From Motiliproteus sp036961355 (GTDB lineage: Bacteria; Pseudomonadota; Gammaproteobacteria; Pseudomonadales; Balneatricaceae): a stretch of 64,000 nucleotides of DNA. The notes beneath the pieces are model-generated. The model did not search any database. It was not told the DNA's origin and saw only the letters and a list, made by a program, of their open reading frames with translations. Where the stretch lies: the NCBI GenBank assembly GCA_036961355.1, contig JBALVL010000016.1, positions 39,112-103,111 on the forward strand. The letters are read 5' to 3'. A program made the position numbers and the translations under genes. This document shows positions 26,956 to 35,757 of the stretch, piece after piece. Numbering within the stretch: position 1 is the stretch's first letter; the number at the start of each line of letters is the position of its first letter.

Positions 26956-29900
26956 ATGAAAGCGCAAATGGATGCGAGCAACACGCGTATCGACACGAGC
27001 ACGACACAGATTTTGAGCTGCCAGTTTGGCGACGCCATTACCGGACAGCGGAGCATTGAGCTGACGGTTAACGGCAGCGGCAATCTGGTGGTGCTGTCTG
27101 ATCTATTACCGATGGTCGAAAATCTAGGCGTTGCGGTGCTGACTTCCGCCAGTTATGCCGACAAACAGCATTGGCAGGTGAAGCTGAGCCTGCACCCTCA
27201 AGAGCAAAAACTGCTGACGTCGAAACCGACGCAGACACAGTTTTCAGAGACGCTGCTAGCCATCTCCACAGGGGCAGTCGATAACGACGGCTTTAACAAA
27301 CTGATTACCCTCTGTGGTTTAGAACTGCGCAGTTGTGTGCTGTTACGTGCGGTTGCCCGCTACTTACTGCAGATCAACCTGCCGTTCAGTCTGAGCTATA
27401 TGGAAGCGACTCTGTGCCGCTACCCGGATGTAGCCACGGCGATTGCCGAATTCTTTATCCATAAATTCAACCCCTTCAGCCCGACCTCTCAACAGCAGCT
27501 GGCCGCGCTGCGGGCAGAGCTGGACAGCCGCATCGAGGCCGTCGAATCGATCGACGACGACCGGATTTTAAAAAGCTTTATCGACGTTATTGAGGCGATG
27601 GTCAGAACCAATTTTTTCCAGGATCAGATCTGGAGTGATCACCAGCGTTGTCTGTCATTCAAATTAATACCAGCAAAAATCGGCATGATGCCAAAGCCTG
27701 TACCAGCCTATGAGGTGTTTGTTTTTGGCCCGGCAGTCGAAGGGGTTCATCTGCGGGGAGGCAAAGTAGCCAGAGGAGGGCTTCGGTGGTCAGAACGAAT
27801 GGAGGATTACCGGACCGAAGTGCTGGGGTTAGTCAAAGCACAGATGGTCAAGAACGCGGTCATTGTCCCCACCGGAGCCAAGGGTGGATTTATTTGCAAA
27901 ACTTCCTTAGATGACACCGACCCTGAACAAAAGATGTTGCAGGTACGTCGCGCGTATTCGGCCTATATCCGTGCCCTGCTTGACCTGACCGATAACCGTG
28001 TCGACGGGGAAACCGTACCGCCCAACGATGTGGTCCGTTACGATGGCGACGATGCCTACTTGGTGGTAGCTGCCGACAAAGGCACCGCTACGTTCTCTGA
28101 CACCGCCAACAAGATCGCTTGTGACGCAGGGTTTTGGCTCGGTGACGCCTTCGCCTCGGGGGGGTCGAATGGCTACGACCATAAAAAGATGGGCATCACC
28201 GCGCGCGGCGCCTGGGAGTCGACCAAACGACTGTTCAAAGAGTTGGGGCACGATAGCCAGACTACCCCCTTCACGGTGGCCGGGATCGGTGACATGTCGG
28301 GTGATGTGTTTGGCAACGGCATGTTGCTATCCAGCCAAATTCGATTGGTGGCCGCATTTAATCACCGGCACATCTTTATCGACCCGGATCCTGTCGCGCA
28401 AACCTCCTTCAACGAGCGGCAACGGCTATTCAAATTGCCCAGGTCCGGCTGGGACGATTACAACCCCGCGCTGATCTCTCAAGGCGGTGGCGTGTTCAGG
28501 CGTTCCTCAAAAAAGATTCCTCTATCGCCGCAAATTCGGCAACGGTTGGGCTTGGACGATGGCACCAAACAGCTGTCGCCTGACGCGTTGATCCGCGCCA
28601 TTTTACGCGCCGAAGTCGACCTGATTTGGAATGGTGGAATTGGCACGTATGTGCGCGCCAGTCATGAACGAGACCAGGATGTAGGTGACCGGGCTAGCGA
28701 TGCTCTGCGCGTTTCCGCACCTGAATTGCGCGCCAAGGTAGTCGTCGAAGGCGGCAACCTCGGCCTCACCCAACAAGCCAGGATTGAGTACGCTCGTTGC
28801 GGCGGCCTGATTAATACCGATGCGGTGGACAACTCTGCCGGTGTTGATTGCTCCGACCACGAGGTCAATATCAAGATTCTGCTTAACCCGCTGGTCGACG
28901 CGGGTCGCATCACTGCGAGCGAACGCGACCAACTACTCGATGCGATGACCGACCAAGTCTCCGCACTGGTACTGCGCAACAATTATCAACAGAGCAAAAT
29001 GTTAAGCCAGTCGAATCAGACGGCTCCTGCATTTATCGCCAAACACGCCCAATTGATCCAGTTGCTTGAGCGTGAAGGACGGCTGGACCGTCAAATGGAG
29101 CAACTGCCCGACGACGCCGAAATAGAGCAGCGGATCAGCAACAAAGAGGGATTGACCCGCCCCGAAATTGCCGTGCTGCTGGCCTATACCAAAAGTCGAT
29201 TGTTCGAGCAGCTAATAGAAACCAACGTGATCGATGATCCGAAAATTGCCGAAGAACTGTACCGATATTTCCCCCAGCAACTGCAAGAGCTATATCGAAA
29301 CGAGATCGCCAGCCACCCGCTGTGCAAAGAGATACTGGCCGCCCAGTTGACCAATCAGGTGATGAACCGAATGGGGGCGACCTTTAGCATCTTACTGCTA
29401 GAGGACACCCGTACCCATGGCGATCAGTGGATTCGCTCCTACACCATTGCACGCGAGGCGCTAGGCGTGCCCGAGATCGTCAAAGATATCGACCAGATGG
29501 GGTTCCAGATCGCCAACAAACAACAGATGGACCTGCAGCTACAGATCCACCATCCTCTGGAAAAAGCCACCCACTGGGTGCTGAAGAACGCCGATTGGTC
29601 GCTCGACACGCCAACCCTCATCGGTCACTTCAAACAGGCGGTCGACCATACCCGCGAGCAACTCAACCAGCTGCGGCTGAATCAAACCGGTGACGCGAAT
29701 AACAAGCCTGCCGAGACACCGCAGACGGCAATGCAATCACGGGTTGGGGCGCTCGAATTCCTCTACTACGGCTTTGATATTGCCAAGATTGCCGACACTA
29801 GTCAGCGCGAACTCAGCGTCGCCACCGCCGCCTTTTTTGCCCTGAACACACAGCTACAGCTGTTCTGGCTACGCCGCGAGATAGATCGCTTACCCGCCTT

Positions 29901-30144
29901 TGATAAGTGGCATCGAAAAGCGAAACAGGCACTGCTGCTGGACCTGGATGCGGGCGTGCTCGATAACGTGGCACAGTTCATAACGTCAGACCCCAGCGTA
30001 AACAGCTATTTAGATTTTTCAGCGCTGATCGAACAATCAAACGCCGCGGCACATTTGAGCCATCTGATAACTGAGATCAAATCTGAACCCAGCCGAAACT
30101 TAGCAATGTTGACGTTTGTGGTTAATAAAATCCGAGCGATGTAG
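26956..30144 (+). CDS. NAD-specific glutamate dehydrogenase, short form of the large bacterial class
   Basis: A 1062-residue cytoplasmic enzyme that oxidatively deaminates glutamate to 2-oxoglutarate. The catalytic segment has ARGGLRWSERMEDYRTEVLG and KAQMVKNAVIVPTGAKGGF (about residues 273-312), followed by the nucleotide-binding part (GGVFRRSSK, VVEGGNLGLTQQAR) and a helical C-terminal region. Bacterial enzymes of this class are usually near 1600 residues, with the KAQ motif far from the N-terminus. Here the regulatory N-terminal half appears reduced to about 250 residues. The first ATG is used; another at 26968 is possible. It may use glutamate made by GltBD or imported amino acids. Confidence 0.9.
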   Translation: MKAQMDASNTRIDTSTTQILSCQFGDAITGQRSIELTVNGSGNLVVLSDLLPMVENLGVAVLTSASYADKQHWQVKLSLHPQEQKLLTSKPTQTQFSETLLAISTGAVDNDGFNKLITLCGLELRSCVLLRAVARYLLQINLPFSLSYMEATLCRYPDVATAIAEFFIHKFNPFSPTSQQQLAALRAELDSRIEAVESIDDDRILKSFIDVIEAMVRTNFFQDQIWSDHQRCLSFKLIPAKIGMMPKPVPAYEVFVFGPAVEGVHLRGGKVARGGLRWSERMEDYRTEVLGLVKAQMVKNAVIVPTGAKGGFICKTSLDDTDPEQKMLQVRRAYSAYIRALLDLTDNRVDGETVPPNDVVRYDGDDAYLVVAADKGTATFSDTANKIACDAGFWLGDAFASGGSNGYDHKKMGITARGAWESTKRLFKELGHDSQTTPFTVAGIGDMSGDVFGNGMLLSSQIRLVAAFNHRHIFIDPDPVAQTSFNERQRLFKLPRSGWDDYNPALISQGGGVFRRSSKKIPLSPQIRQRLGLDDGTKQLSPDALIRAILRAEVDLIWNGGIGTYVRASHERDQDVGDRASDALRVSAPELRAKVVVEGGNLGLTQQARIEYARCGGLINTDAVDNSAGVDCSDHEVNIKILLNPLVDAGRITASERDQLLDAMTDQVSALVLRNNYQQSKMLSQSNQTAPAFIAKHAQLIQLLEREGRLDRQMEQLPDDAEIEQRISNKEGLTRPEIAVLLAYTKSRLFEQLIETNVIDDPKIAEELYRYFPQQLQELYRNEIASHPLCKEILAAQLTNQVMNRMGATFSILLLEDTRTHGDQWIRSYTIAREALGVPEIVKDIDQMGFQIANKQQMDLQLQIHHPLEKATHWVLKNADWSLDTPTLIGHFKQAVDHTREQLNQLRLNQTGDANNKPAETPQTAMQSRVGALEFLYYGFDIAKIADTSQRELSVATAAFFALNTQLQLFWLRREIDRLPAFDKWHRKAKQALLLDLDAGVLDNVAQFITSDPSVNSYLDFSALIEQSNAAAHLSHLITEIKSEPSRNLAMLTFVVNKIRAM

Positions 30145-30218
30145 AACACCTAATTTTAACCGATAGCCGCATCGTTGATGCGCGCTATACCGCAACGCAA
30201 AATACGAAGGATAAGTCG

Positions 30219-30698
30219 ATGTCTTTACCCGAGATAAACACCATTCTTTACACCTCATCACTAGGCAAGCATACCCGTCCTGTATTCCGCCAAGCGGTTT
30301 CCATGGCAAGTTTGTATCAAGCCAAAATTATTATGCTGCATGTGGTGGAACCCATTGGTGAAACCGGCCAGGTGTTAATCCAGCGATACCTGCCCAAAAA
30401 CCTCATCAAAACAGTTCACGACGAGGGGCTACAAAAAGTTAAAGACAAAATGAAACAACGGGTACAAACGTTCTACCAAGAGGAGTTGGAAAGGCTCGAT
30501 GGGGTGCCAGAGATAGAGATCGAACACATTGTCGGCGAAGGACATCGCTCCGATGTCATTGTTGAAACGGCTGACAAGTATCATGCAGACCTGATTCTTA
30601 TCGGCTCGCACAACAGCTTTGGCCGAAGCAGCCGCACCACCCGCCAAGTCATTAAATATGCCGACAGACCCGTCGTGGTCGTCCCTACCCGGTCTTGA
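30219..30698 (+). CDS. Universal stress protein (UspA family)
   Basis: A 159-residue single-domain Usp protein with an alpha/beta nucleotide-binding-like fold. The N-terminus INTILYTSSLGKHTRPVFRQA and the C-terminal ADLILIGSHNS...RQVIKYADRPVVVVP pattern are typical. The GxxGxxxxxxxxxG(S/T) ATP loop is only partly kept, so nucleotide binding is uncertain. It follows the glutamate dehydrogenase gene by 74 bases and precedes an unassigned gene. Confidence 0.88.
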   Translation: MSLPEINTILYTSSLGKHTRPVFRQAVSMASLYQAKIIMLHVVEPIGETGQVLIQRYLPKNLIKTVHDEGLQKVKDKMKQRVQTFYQEELERLDGVPEIEIEHIVGEGHRSDVIVETADKYHADLILIGSHNSFGRSSRTTRQVIKYADRPVVVVPTRS

Positions 30699-30745
30699 TG
30701 AGGCTTATCCGCCAACATGACAACTACCCAACGGAAGAAGAGTCC

Positions 30746-31276
30746 ATGAACGATAATTACCAAGAACGGGTAAGCCGCTACATCAAAGCCAAAGACAACA
30801 ACAAGCCGCATTTGATGGCGGCTGTCTTTTCACAGCAAGCGACGCTAAAAATGGTGGTGCAAAGCGACAACATATCCTTTCCTGCCGATGTTCGCGGTGT
30901 GGAACAGATTACTCAGACGTTGGTGTCCGACTTTAACCACACCTACGAAAACATTTACACCCTCTGCCTTAGCGATACGTTGCAGCAAACCGACAAGACA
31001 CTCAACTGTCGCTGGCTTGTGTGCATGACCGAGAAAGCCACTGGCGCGTTGCGCGTCGGCTGTGGCGACTATCAATGGGGCTTTGAGGAGCATGCACCGC
31101 GGCTCGCTACGGAGCTGACCATCGTGATCGATACCATGATGATACTGCCTCATGCAGCACAGCCTGCGGTGATGCACTGGTTTGATCAGCAACCTTACCC
31201 TTGGACGCAATCGTCTGAAATGCTGCAGTCGATGCCAGATATTCCACAGCTAACTGAACTCCAGCTGGTCGGTTAA
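30746..31276 (+). CDS. Unassigned 176-residue protein, possibly NTF2/SnoaL-like
   Basis: No family is recognised with confidence. Features such as VSRYIKAKDNNKPHLMAAVFS at the N-terminus, a central DVRGVEQITQTLVSDF and CRWLVCMTEKATGALRVGCG resemble NTF2-like alpha+beta barrels. There is no signal peptide or membrane segment, so it is probably cytoplasmic. The ATG at 30746 is chosen because GGAAGAAGAG precedes it; the frame is open to a TTG at 30695 that overlaps the usp stop. It is the last gene before the copper island. Confidence 0.6.
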   Translation: MNDNYQERVSRYIKAKDNNKPHLMAAVFSQQATLKMVVQSDNISFPADVRGVEQITQTLVSDFNHTYENIYTLCLSDTLQQTDKTLNCRWLVCMTEKATGALRVGCGDYQWGFEEHAPRLATELTIVIDTMMILPHAAQPAVMHWFDQQPYPWTQSSEMLQSMPDIPQLTELQLVG

Positions 31277-31630
31277 CGTGCTAGGTGCCAACTTGGGTAA
31301 TCTTATTTGATTGATTCAGCTGAATCGTAATTATTGATGCAGTAGTGGCATCAATAATGATCACTTCAAACCTTCTGCTAAGCGAACAAAGCGGCCCTCA
31401 CGGAATAGAAAGAATTTTCACTCTAATTTCCCCAAAGCGGACATGCCAGCACCAGCGATTAGACAGCTGCCCTATCGACATGGCCGACATTTAGCGCTTA
31501 CAGATAATCTTGCCGTTTTTAGAGCGTCAATTCTGACAGCAGACATCACCAAAGCGTAATGCCTTAATAAACCAAGTTATCCATTGATATAGACCTGCTG
31601 TGTATGTGAGTATTAATTTTTAGTCTATTC
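31277..31630. other. 354-base intergenic region at the left edge of the copper island
   Basis: No coding frame is seen. Two symmetric elements lie near its left end: a 14-bp palindrome GATTCAGCTGAATC (31313-31326), and TTATTGATGC / GCATCAATAA arms around AGTAGTG (31331-31357). They may be a terminator-like hairpin, operator sites, or remnants of an integration junction. A/T-rich sequence precedes the next gene. Confidence 0.6.
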
Positions 31631-32062
31631 ATGCGCTACCTGAGTCGTTTAATGCTGTTAACACTAACCACTTCTCGTCTTAGCATAACCAGACCTCTGG
31701 TTTGTTTGCTACTTTCAGTGTGGGTTTTATTCGGTTGCCAATCGCTGTTAGCCAACGACCTTTCGGGCGTTCAAGCCTCCGCAGCCATGTATGAGATGAC
31801 CTCTCTCGATGCCGCTCCAGACAAAGACATTCAAAACCATGCCTGTTGCAGCAGCGGTTCAATGCTCCCTTTACCCCAAACCTCTGTTACACCTGATAAC
31901 AACCTGCAAGTCTGGAAATTGTCCATGCTATGGACGGCAATCTATTCTTCAGCTGAAAGCGCTATTTTATACCAACCCTACCGCCGCCTAGCGGCGTATA
32001 GCCCCCACCAACAGCTAAACACGCCCCCAGTCTTTCTGCAGCACTGCTCTTTTCTGATTTAA
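31631..32062 (+). CDS. Small exported protein at the start of the copper cluster
   Basis: A 143-residue protein not recognised as a known family. It has a hydrophobic N-terminal segment ending in SVWVLFGCQSLLA, consistent with a signal or lipoprotein signal peptide. A CysCys pair (HACCSSG) and a C-terminal TPPVFLQHCSFLI follow. It lacks a clear ribosome site before the ATG, so the start is uncertain. Short exported Cys-containing proteins of this kind often open copper operons (CopL-like), but the link here is by position. Confidence 0.5.
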   Translation: MRYLSRLMLLTLTTSRLSITRPLVCLLLSVWVLFGCQSLLANDLSGVQASAAMYEMTSLDAAPDKDIQNHACCSSGSMLPLPQTSVTPDNNLQVWKLSMLWTAIYSSAESAILYQPYRRLAAYSPHQQLNTPPVFLQHCSFLI

Positions 32063-32211
32063 CACTCGCCGCTTTAACCTAGCTAGACGGGGCCCGCACT
32101 GCCTGGGCTCTGCTCATCTATTTATCAGCCTGATGGCTAAAACTGCCTGTTTTTAAAACAGGATATACCAGACTCAGCATCGCTAAATTTATATATATAG
32201 AGCCCTAATTT

Positions 32212-33408
32212 ATGACTATAAAACGTTTGCTTCCATCACTCGCGCTATCCCTTGCCGTACTCTCACCTGTGACGAACGCAGCCACTCTTGAAAATATCGG
32301 CCACATCCATAACCTCGCTTTTGCTGGCGCACAACAACAGACCTTGCTGCTCGGGGCTCATCATGGTCTCTATGCCTACGAACAGAACAAGGTTCGGCAA
32401 ATATCCGCAGATTCTTTTGATATCATGAGTCTGGCAAAAAGCTCCGATCAGGATGTTATCTACGCCAGCGGTCATCCCGCGACTGGCGGCAATGCCGGAC
32501 TACTGCGTTCTGGCGATGGTGGCCAGAGCTTTATTCAGATATCAGAAGGACTTGATGGGCCGGTAGATTTCCATCACCTCAGCATCAGCCCCATCAACTC
32601 GCAACTCATCTATGGCGTCCATGGTGGCTTACAGATCAGCAGAGATGGCGGTAAAAGCTGGGTAAAACAGGGCGAGCTGCCACAAAAAATGCTCAAGCTG
32701 ACCGCCTCGGGTTTCCAGAAAAATCGCCTCTATGCTGCCAGTGAAGTGGGACTTTTCATGAGTGAAGACGCTGGCCTTAACTGGCAGGTACTGCTTTCTC
32801 AGCCCGCGACTAGCGTAATCATCAATAAAACGGAGGTGCTGGCATTCGTGGTTGGCAAAGGCCTGATTAGCGCCTCAGAATCGACCCTGCAATGGCGCGA
32901 GATCAACAACAGCTTCGGCACTCAGGTACTGCTTGATCTGGCGTTATCCGGAGACGGTCAGCGCTATGTAGGACTCAACCAATACGGCTCCCTGGTTGAG
33001 AGCCGCGACCGGGGGACGAACTGGCAGTCGCTACCCGCCAAACCCCAGCCACAAACGGCACAGGAGAAACGCGGCCTGACACTGTTCCAGGCTAACTGCC
33101 AGAGCTGTCATGGCATTGAAGCGGTCGGTGAAACCTACAGCATCGAGGGCTTAACAACCCCAGGATTCGTGTTTGCGCCAGCACTGAACGGTTCAATGCA
33201 CGGCTGGCACCACACCGACGAACAGCTGGTGAAGACCATTCTCGAAGGCTCTCCCCGTACCCCAAAGATGCCAGCATGGAAAGGCACGCTGAGCGAAGCC
33301 GACGTACTCGCGACCATCGGCTATCTTAAAACACTCTGGGGCGATACCCAGAAACGCTGCCAAGGCCCTGGACATATGGACAGAAACTGCCTCAAGGGAA
33401 ACCAATAG
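32212..33408 (+). CDS. Beta-propeller (BNR/F510_1955-like) fused to cytochrome c
   Basis: A 398-residue exported protein with a signal peptide ending at TNAA. Residues about 25-275 hold sialidase-like repeats with Asp-box motifs (SGDGGQSF, SRDGGKSW, SEDAGLNW, SRDRGTNW) typical of sortilin/F510_1955-type propellers found beside copper genes. Residues about 285-390 are a class I cytochrome c domain with CQSCHG (Cys296-Cys299-His300) and the distal MPAWKG methionine. The fusion puts a haem on a propeller in the periplasm. It begins the cytochrome-rich run that leads to copA/copB and ends 32 bases before the next cytochrome gene. Confidence 0.85.
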   Translation: MTIKRLLPSLALSLAVLSPVTNAATLENIGHIHNLAFAGAQQQTLLLGAHHGLYAYEQNKVRQISADSFDIMSLAKSSDQDVIYASGHPATGGNAGLLRSGDGGQSFIQISEGLDGPVDFHHLSISPINSQLIYGVHGGLQISRDGGKSWVKQGELPQKMLKLTASGFQKNRLYAASEVGLFMSEDAGLNWQVLLSQPATSVIINKTEVLAFVVGKGLISASESTLQWREINNSFGTQVLLDLALSGDGQRYVGLNQYGSLVESRDRGTNWQSLPAKPQPQTAQEKRGLTLFQANCQSCHGIEAVGETYSIEGLTTPGFVFAPALNGSMHGWHHTDEQLVKTILEGSPRTPKMPAWKGTLSEADVLATIGYLKTLWGDTQKRCQGPGHMDRNCLKGNQ

Positions 33409-33440
33409 TTGAAACTATTTAGTCGGTGGAGACTCGCGCG

Positions 33441-33884
33441 ATGATGAACTATCTAAAATTGATTCGCATATTTCCAGTACTGCTGGCACTGGGATTGATT
33501 CAGGCCTGTTCGCAGCAGTTTGACCCCTGGCATGAAGATGCGGATACCGGACGCTGGTACACCCAGACGCAAGTCGTACAGGGCGAACAGATCTATCTGA
33601 CCCACTGCGCCAGTTGCCACGGTCTCAAGGCCGAGGCTACCCCCCAATGGATCAAGCCTGACGCCCAGGGTCTTTATCCGCCACCACCGCTCAATGGCAC
33701 CGCGCATGCCTGGCATCATCCGTTTCCTCAGTTGAAGAAAACCATCAATGAAGGCACATCTGGAAAAATGCCTGCCTGGAAGGACGCGTTAAGCGATCAA
33801 GAAGTGGATGCCGTTATTGCTTGGTTTCAAAGCCTATGGCCAGACCGGGGTTATCAACTTTGGCAGCACCGTCATAAACAATAA
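33441..33884 (+). CDS. Lipoprotein cytochrome c, family A copy 1
   Basis: A 147-residue monohaem cytochrome with a lipobox ending IQAC, so it is probably anchored in a membrane facing the periplasm. The haem site is CASCHG and the likely distal ligand is in KMPAWKD. The C-terminus, ALSDQEVDAVIAWFQSLWP, is typical of small class I cytochromes. ATG 33441 follows GGTGGAGA; the frame begins at a GTG 15 bases earlier. The gene at 51832 is a close paralogue sharing YPPPPLNGTAHAWHHPFP. Confidence 0.9.
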   Translation: MMNYLKLIRIFPVLLALGLIQACSQQFDPWHEDADTGRWYTQTQVVQGEQIYLTHCASCHGLKAEATPQWIKPDAQGLYPPPPLNGTAHAWHHPFPQLKKTINEGTSGKMPAWKDALSDQEVDAVIAWFQSLWPDRGYQLWQHRHKQ

Positions 33885-33896
33885 AAGGGTCGATAA

Positions 33897-34583
33897 GTGA
33901 CAAGGGCTCAGGGAAAGAGAGTGCTTCGCTACGTCTTGATCGGTTTTATTATCATTGCGTTTTTGTTATGGGGCTGGCTCGATAGCTTCAGCACTCCCTC
34001 GGAGTTTTACAAGCTAAGCGTCGATTGGAGCAATCCGCAGAAAATTATTGAGTTGGCTCAACAGTCTGGCATGGCAGGACCCTTGGTCATTATTGTCGCC
34101 ATGGCCGCGGCGATTGTGTTTAGTCCACTACCCAGCGCCCCCATTGCGATGGCAGCCGGTGCGATCTACGGCCATTACGAAGGGACTTTTTATGTTTTCG
34201 TAGGGGCCTTGCTGGGTGCCTCGATGGCATTCTGGATTGCACGGACGCTTGGGTTTCACGCGGCCAATCAATGGCTAGACCAGCGTTTCCCAACGTGGAA
34301 ACTAGGGGATCAACGACGGTTAATGTGGTTGGTGCTGCTGTCCCGTTTGCTGCCATTTATCTCTTTTGATGTGGTGAGCTATGCGGCGGGCATCACTCAG
34401 CTAAGCTACACACGTTTTTTGATCGCGACCTCCGTAGGTATCTTACCCGCCAGCTTTTTACTGGCGCATTTTGGGGCTGCGGCGATAGAACAATCGTTAC
34501 TTATTAATACTCTGATTATGGTGGCGCTGTTAGTAGCTGCAGGTATCTGGCGTTTAAGTATCGTTTATCGACGCACTTCTTAA
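33897..34583 (+). CDS. TVP38/TMEM64 (DedA-like) membrane protein, copy 1
   Basis: A 228-residue inner-membrane protein of the SNARE-associated/DedA-like superfamily, with about five to six hydrophobic segments and the conserved FSPLPSAPIAMAAGAIYG and SRLLPFISFDVVSYAAG segments. The start is a GTG 12 bases after the cytochrome stop, with AAAGGG upstream. The molecular role is not settled in bacteria; membrane lipid or ion transport has been proposed for relatives. A paralogue at 50798 also sits beside the family A cytochrome, so the pair is a fixed module. Confidence 0.9.
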   Translation: MTRAQGKRVLRYVLIGFIIIAFLLWGWLDSFSTPSEFYKLSVDWSNPQKIIELAQQSGMAGPLVIIVAMAAAIVFSPLPSAPIAMAAGAIYGHYEGTFYVFVGALLGASMAFWIARTLGFHAANQWLDQRFPTWKLGDQRRLMWLVLLSRLLPFISFDVVSYAAGITQLSYTRFLIATSVGILPASFLLAHFGAAAIEQSLLINTLIMVALLVAAGIWRLSIVYRRTS

Positions 34584-34642
34584 AAACAGCGTGCTTTAAA
34601 GCCTTTCGTCAGGAACGCGAAAATCACTGAAGGATAAATATC

Positions 34643-35140
34643 ATGCATGGAACGCTTAAGTCAGCAGCCGTCATCGCCCTGTCTATCGCCCTCATCGGCT
34701 GCGACATGGGGATGAATCATACGAATAGCCGCTATTCCGGACCAACCTCTTTTGCCAGTAACGGTGAACGGATCTACTTTACCGGAATTGGCCACGATGG
34801 CCGCCCTATCGCGACGTCAGGCGGCAACATGCATCAAAGCATGCATTCTCAGGGCTGCGTGGGATGTCATGGAACGGATCGTGAAGGCGGCGCGAGGATG
34901 TATCCATTTTTCTGGATTAAATCACCCCCACTAACCAACCATGCTCTATTTGGAGAGCACAACGACGGGCACGGCGATCACGATCGCTACTCATTCGCCA
35001 CACTGCGCCGCGCCATCCGAGAGGGCATCGACCCCAGCGGTGACGCTCTCGATAACATAATGCCCCGCTGGACAATAGACGAGCAAGACCTCGATGATCT
35101 CGTCGATTATCTAGCGAAAACAGGTGACGGACTGCATTAA
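34643..35140 (+). CDS. Lipoprotein cytochrome c, family B copy 1
   Basis: A 165-residue exported protein with lipobox LIGC (Cys20) followed by DMGMNH. The haem motif is CVGCHG, followed by REGGARMYPFFWI. A His/Asp-rich loop (EHNDGHGDHDRY) may add metal binding, and the C-terminal Met of IMPRW is the likely distal ligand. Its paralogue at 52930 keeps all these features. Confidence 0.88.
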   Translation: MHGTLKSAAVIALSIALIGCDMGMNHTNSRYSGPTSFASNGERIYFTGIGHDGRPIATSGGNMHQSMHSQGCVGCHGTDREGGARMYPFFWIKSPPLTNHALFGEHNDGHGDHDRYSFATLRRAIREGIDPSGDALDNIMPRWTIDEQDLDDLVDYLAKTGDGLH

Positions 35141-35284
35141 AAAACAATGTTTTCAATCACTTATGACAGTGCCGATCTCAATCAAACTTAGATAGTGATT
35201 TTTTATCACAATTGCTTTATAAGACCCTGAACTATCGCTTGATTCCGGGTTCTCACTAAAGACGCTAGATTGAGTAACCGGTAA

Positions 35285-35635
35285 ATGACGTATCGATTTC
35301 GACACCTAATCCTGCTCTTGATGCTGCCCCTGTTTCTAGGGCTTCAGCAGCAGAGAGTGGCCGCTGCTATGGATTCTAGCCCGTCTATTTCGCACGCTGC
35401 CTGTCAAGAGCAGGCAACCTCAGCAGTCGTTTCATCGCAACTCACCGACAGCAGTTGCGCTAATAATTGCGCTGAGTCGAACTGTAGCTGCAGCACTTTG
35501 TGTACCGCAGGCCTGGATATAATGGGTGCTTCAAACCTCACGACAGCCCTCCCTAAGCCGTCACGAACAAGATTGACCGCTAGCCACTTTAGCGCGGCGA
35601 TCGGTTCCGTGCTGCACCGCCCTCCTATCACTTAG
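35285..35635 (+). CDS. Small Cys-rich exported protein before copA (CopL-like)
   Basis: A 116-residue protein with a signal peptide (LLLMLPLFLGLQQQRVAAA). A Cys cluster, CANNCAESNCSCSTLC, spans about residues 58-73, and it ends in HRPPIT. It sits between cytochrome B and copA. Short exported Cys/Met proteins upstream of copA (CopL and relatives) modulate copper response; membership is by architecture, not by a recognised domain. The protein at 52475 has a similar layout. Confidence 0.6.
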   Translation: MTYRFRHLILLLMLPLFLGLQQQRVAAAMDSSPSISHAACQEQATSAVVSSQLTDSSCANNCAESNCSCSTLCTAGLDIMGASNLTTALPKPSRTRLTASHFSAAIGSVLHRPPIT

Positions 35636-35671
35636 CGCCAACGCTACTTTTTTTTCGAGAAAACCTCACTA

Positions 35672-35696
35672 GAGCGTTCAGCGGTACTGAACGCTC
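35672..35696 (+). promoter_or_regulatory. Stem-loop in the copA leader
   Basis: GAGCGTTCAG and CTGAACGCTC form a perfect 10-bp stem with loop CGGTA, 61 bases before the copA ATG and 37 after the Cys-rich gene. Without a T-run it may act as an attenuator, an mRNA-processing site or an operator. Confidence 0.55.
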
Positions 35697-35757
35697 AGCC
35701 GATGGGTTGCTCGATCTGTTCTTCTCGTTTGATGATCATCCTAAAAGGGTTCGATCT

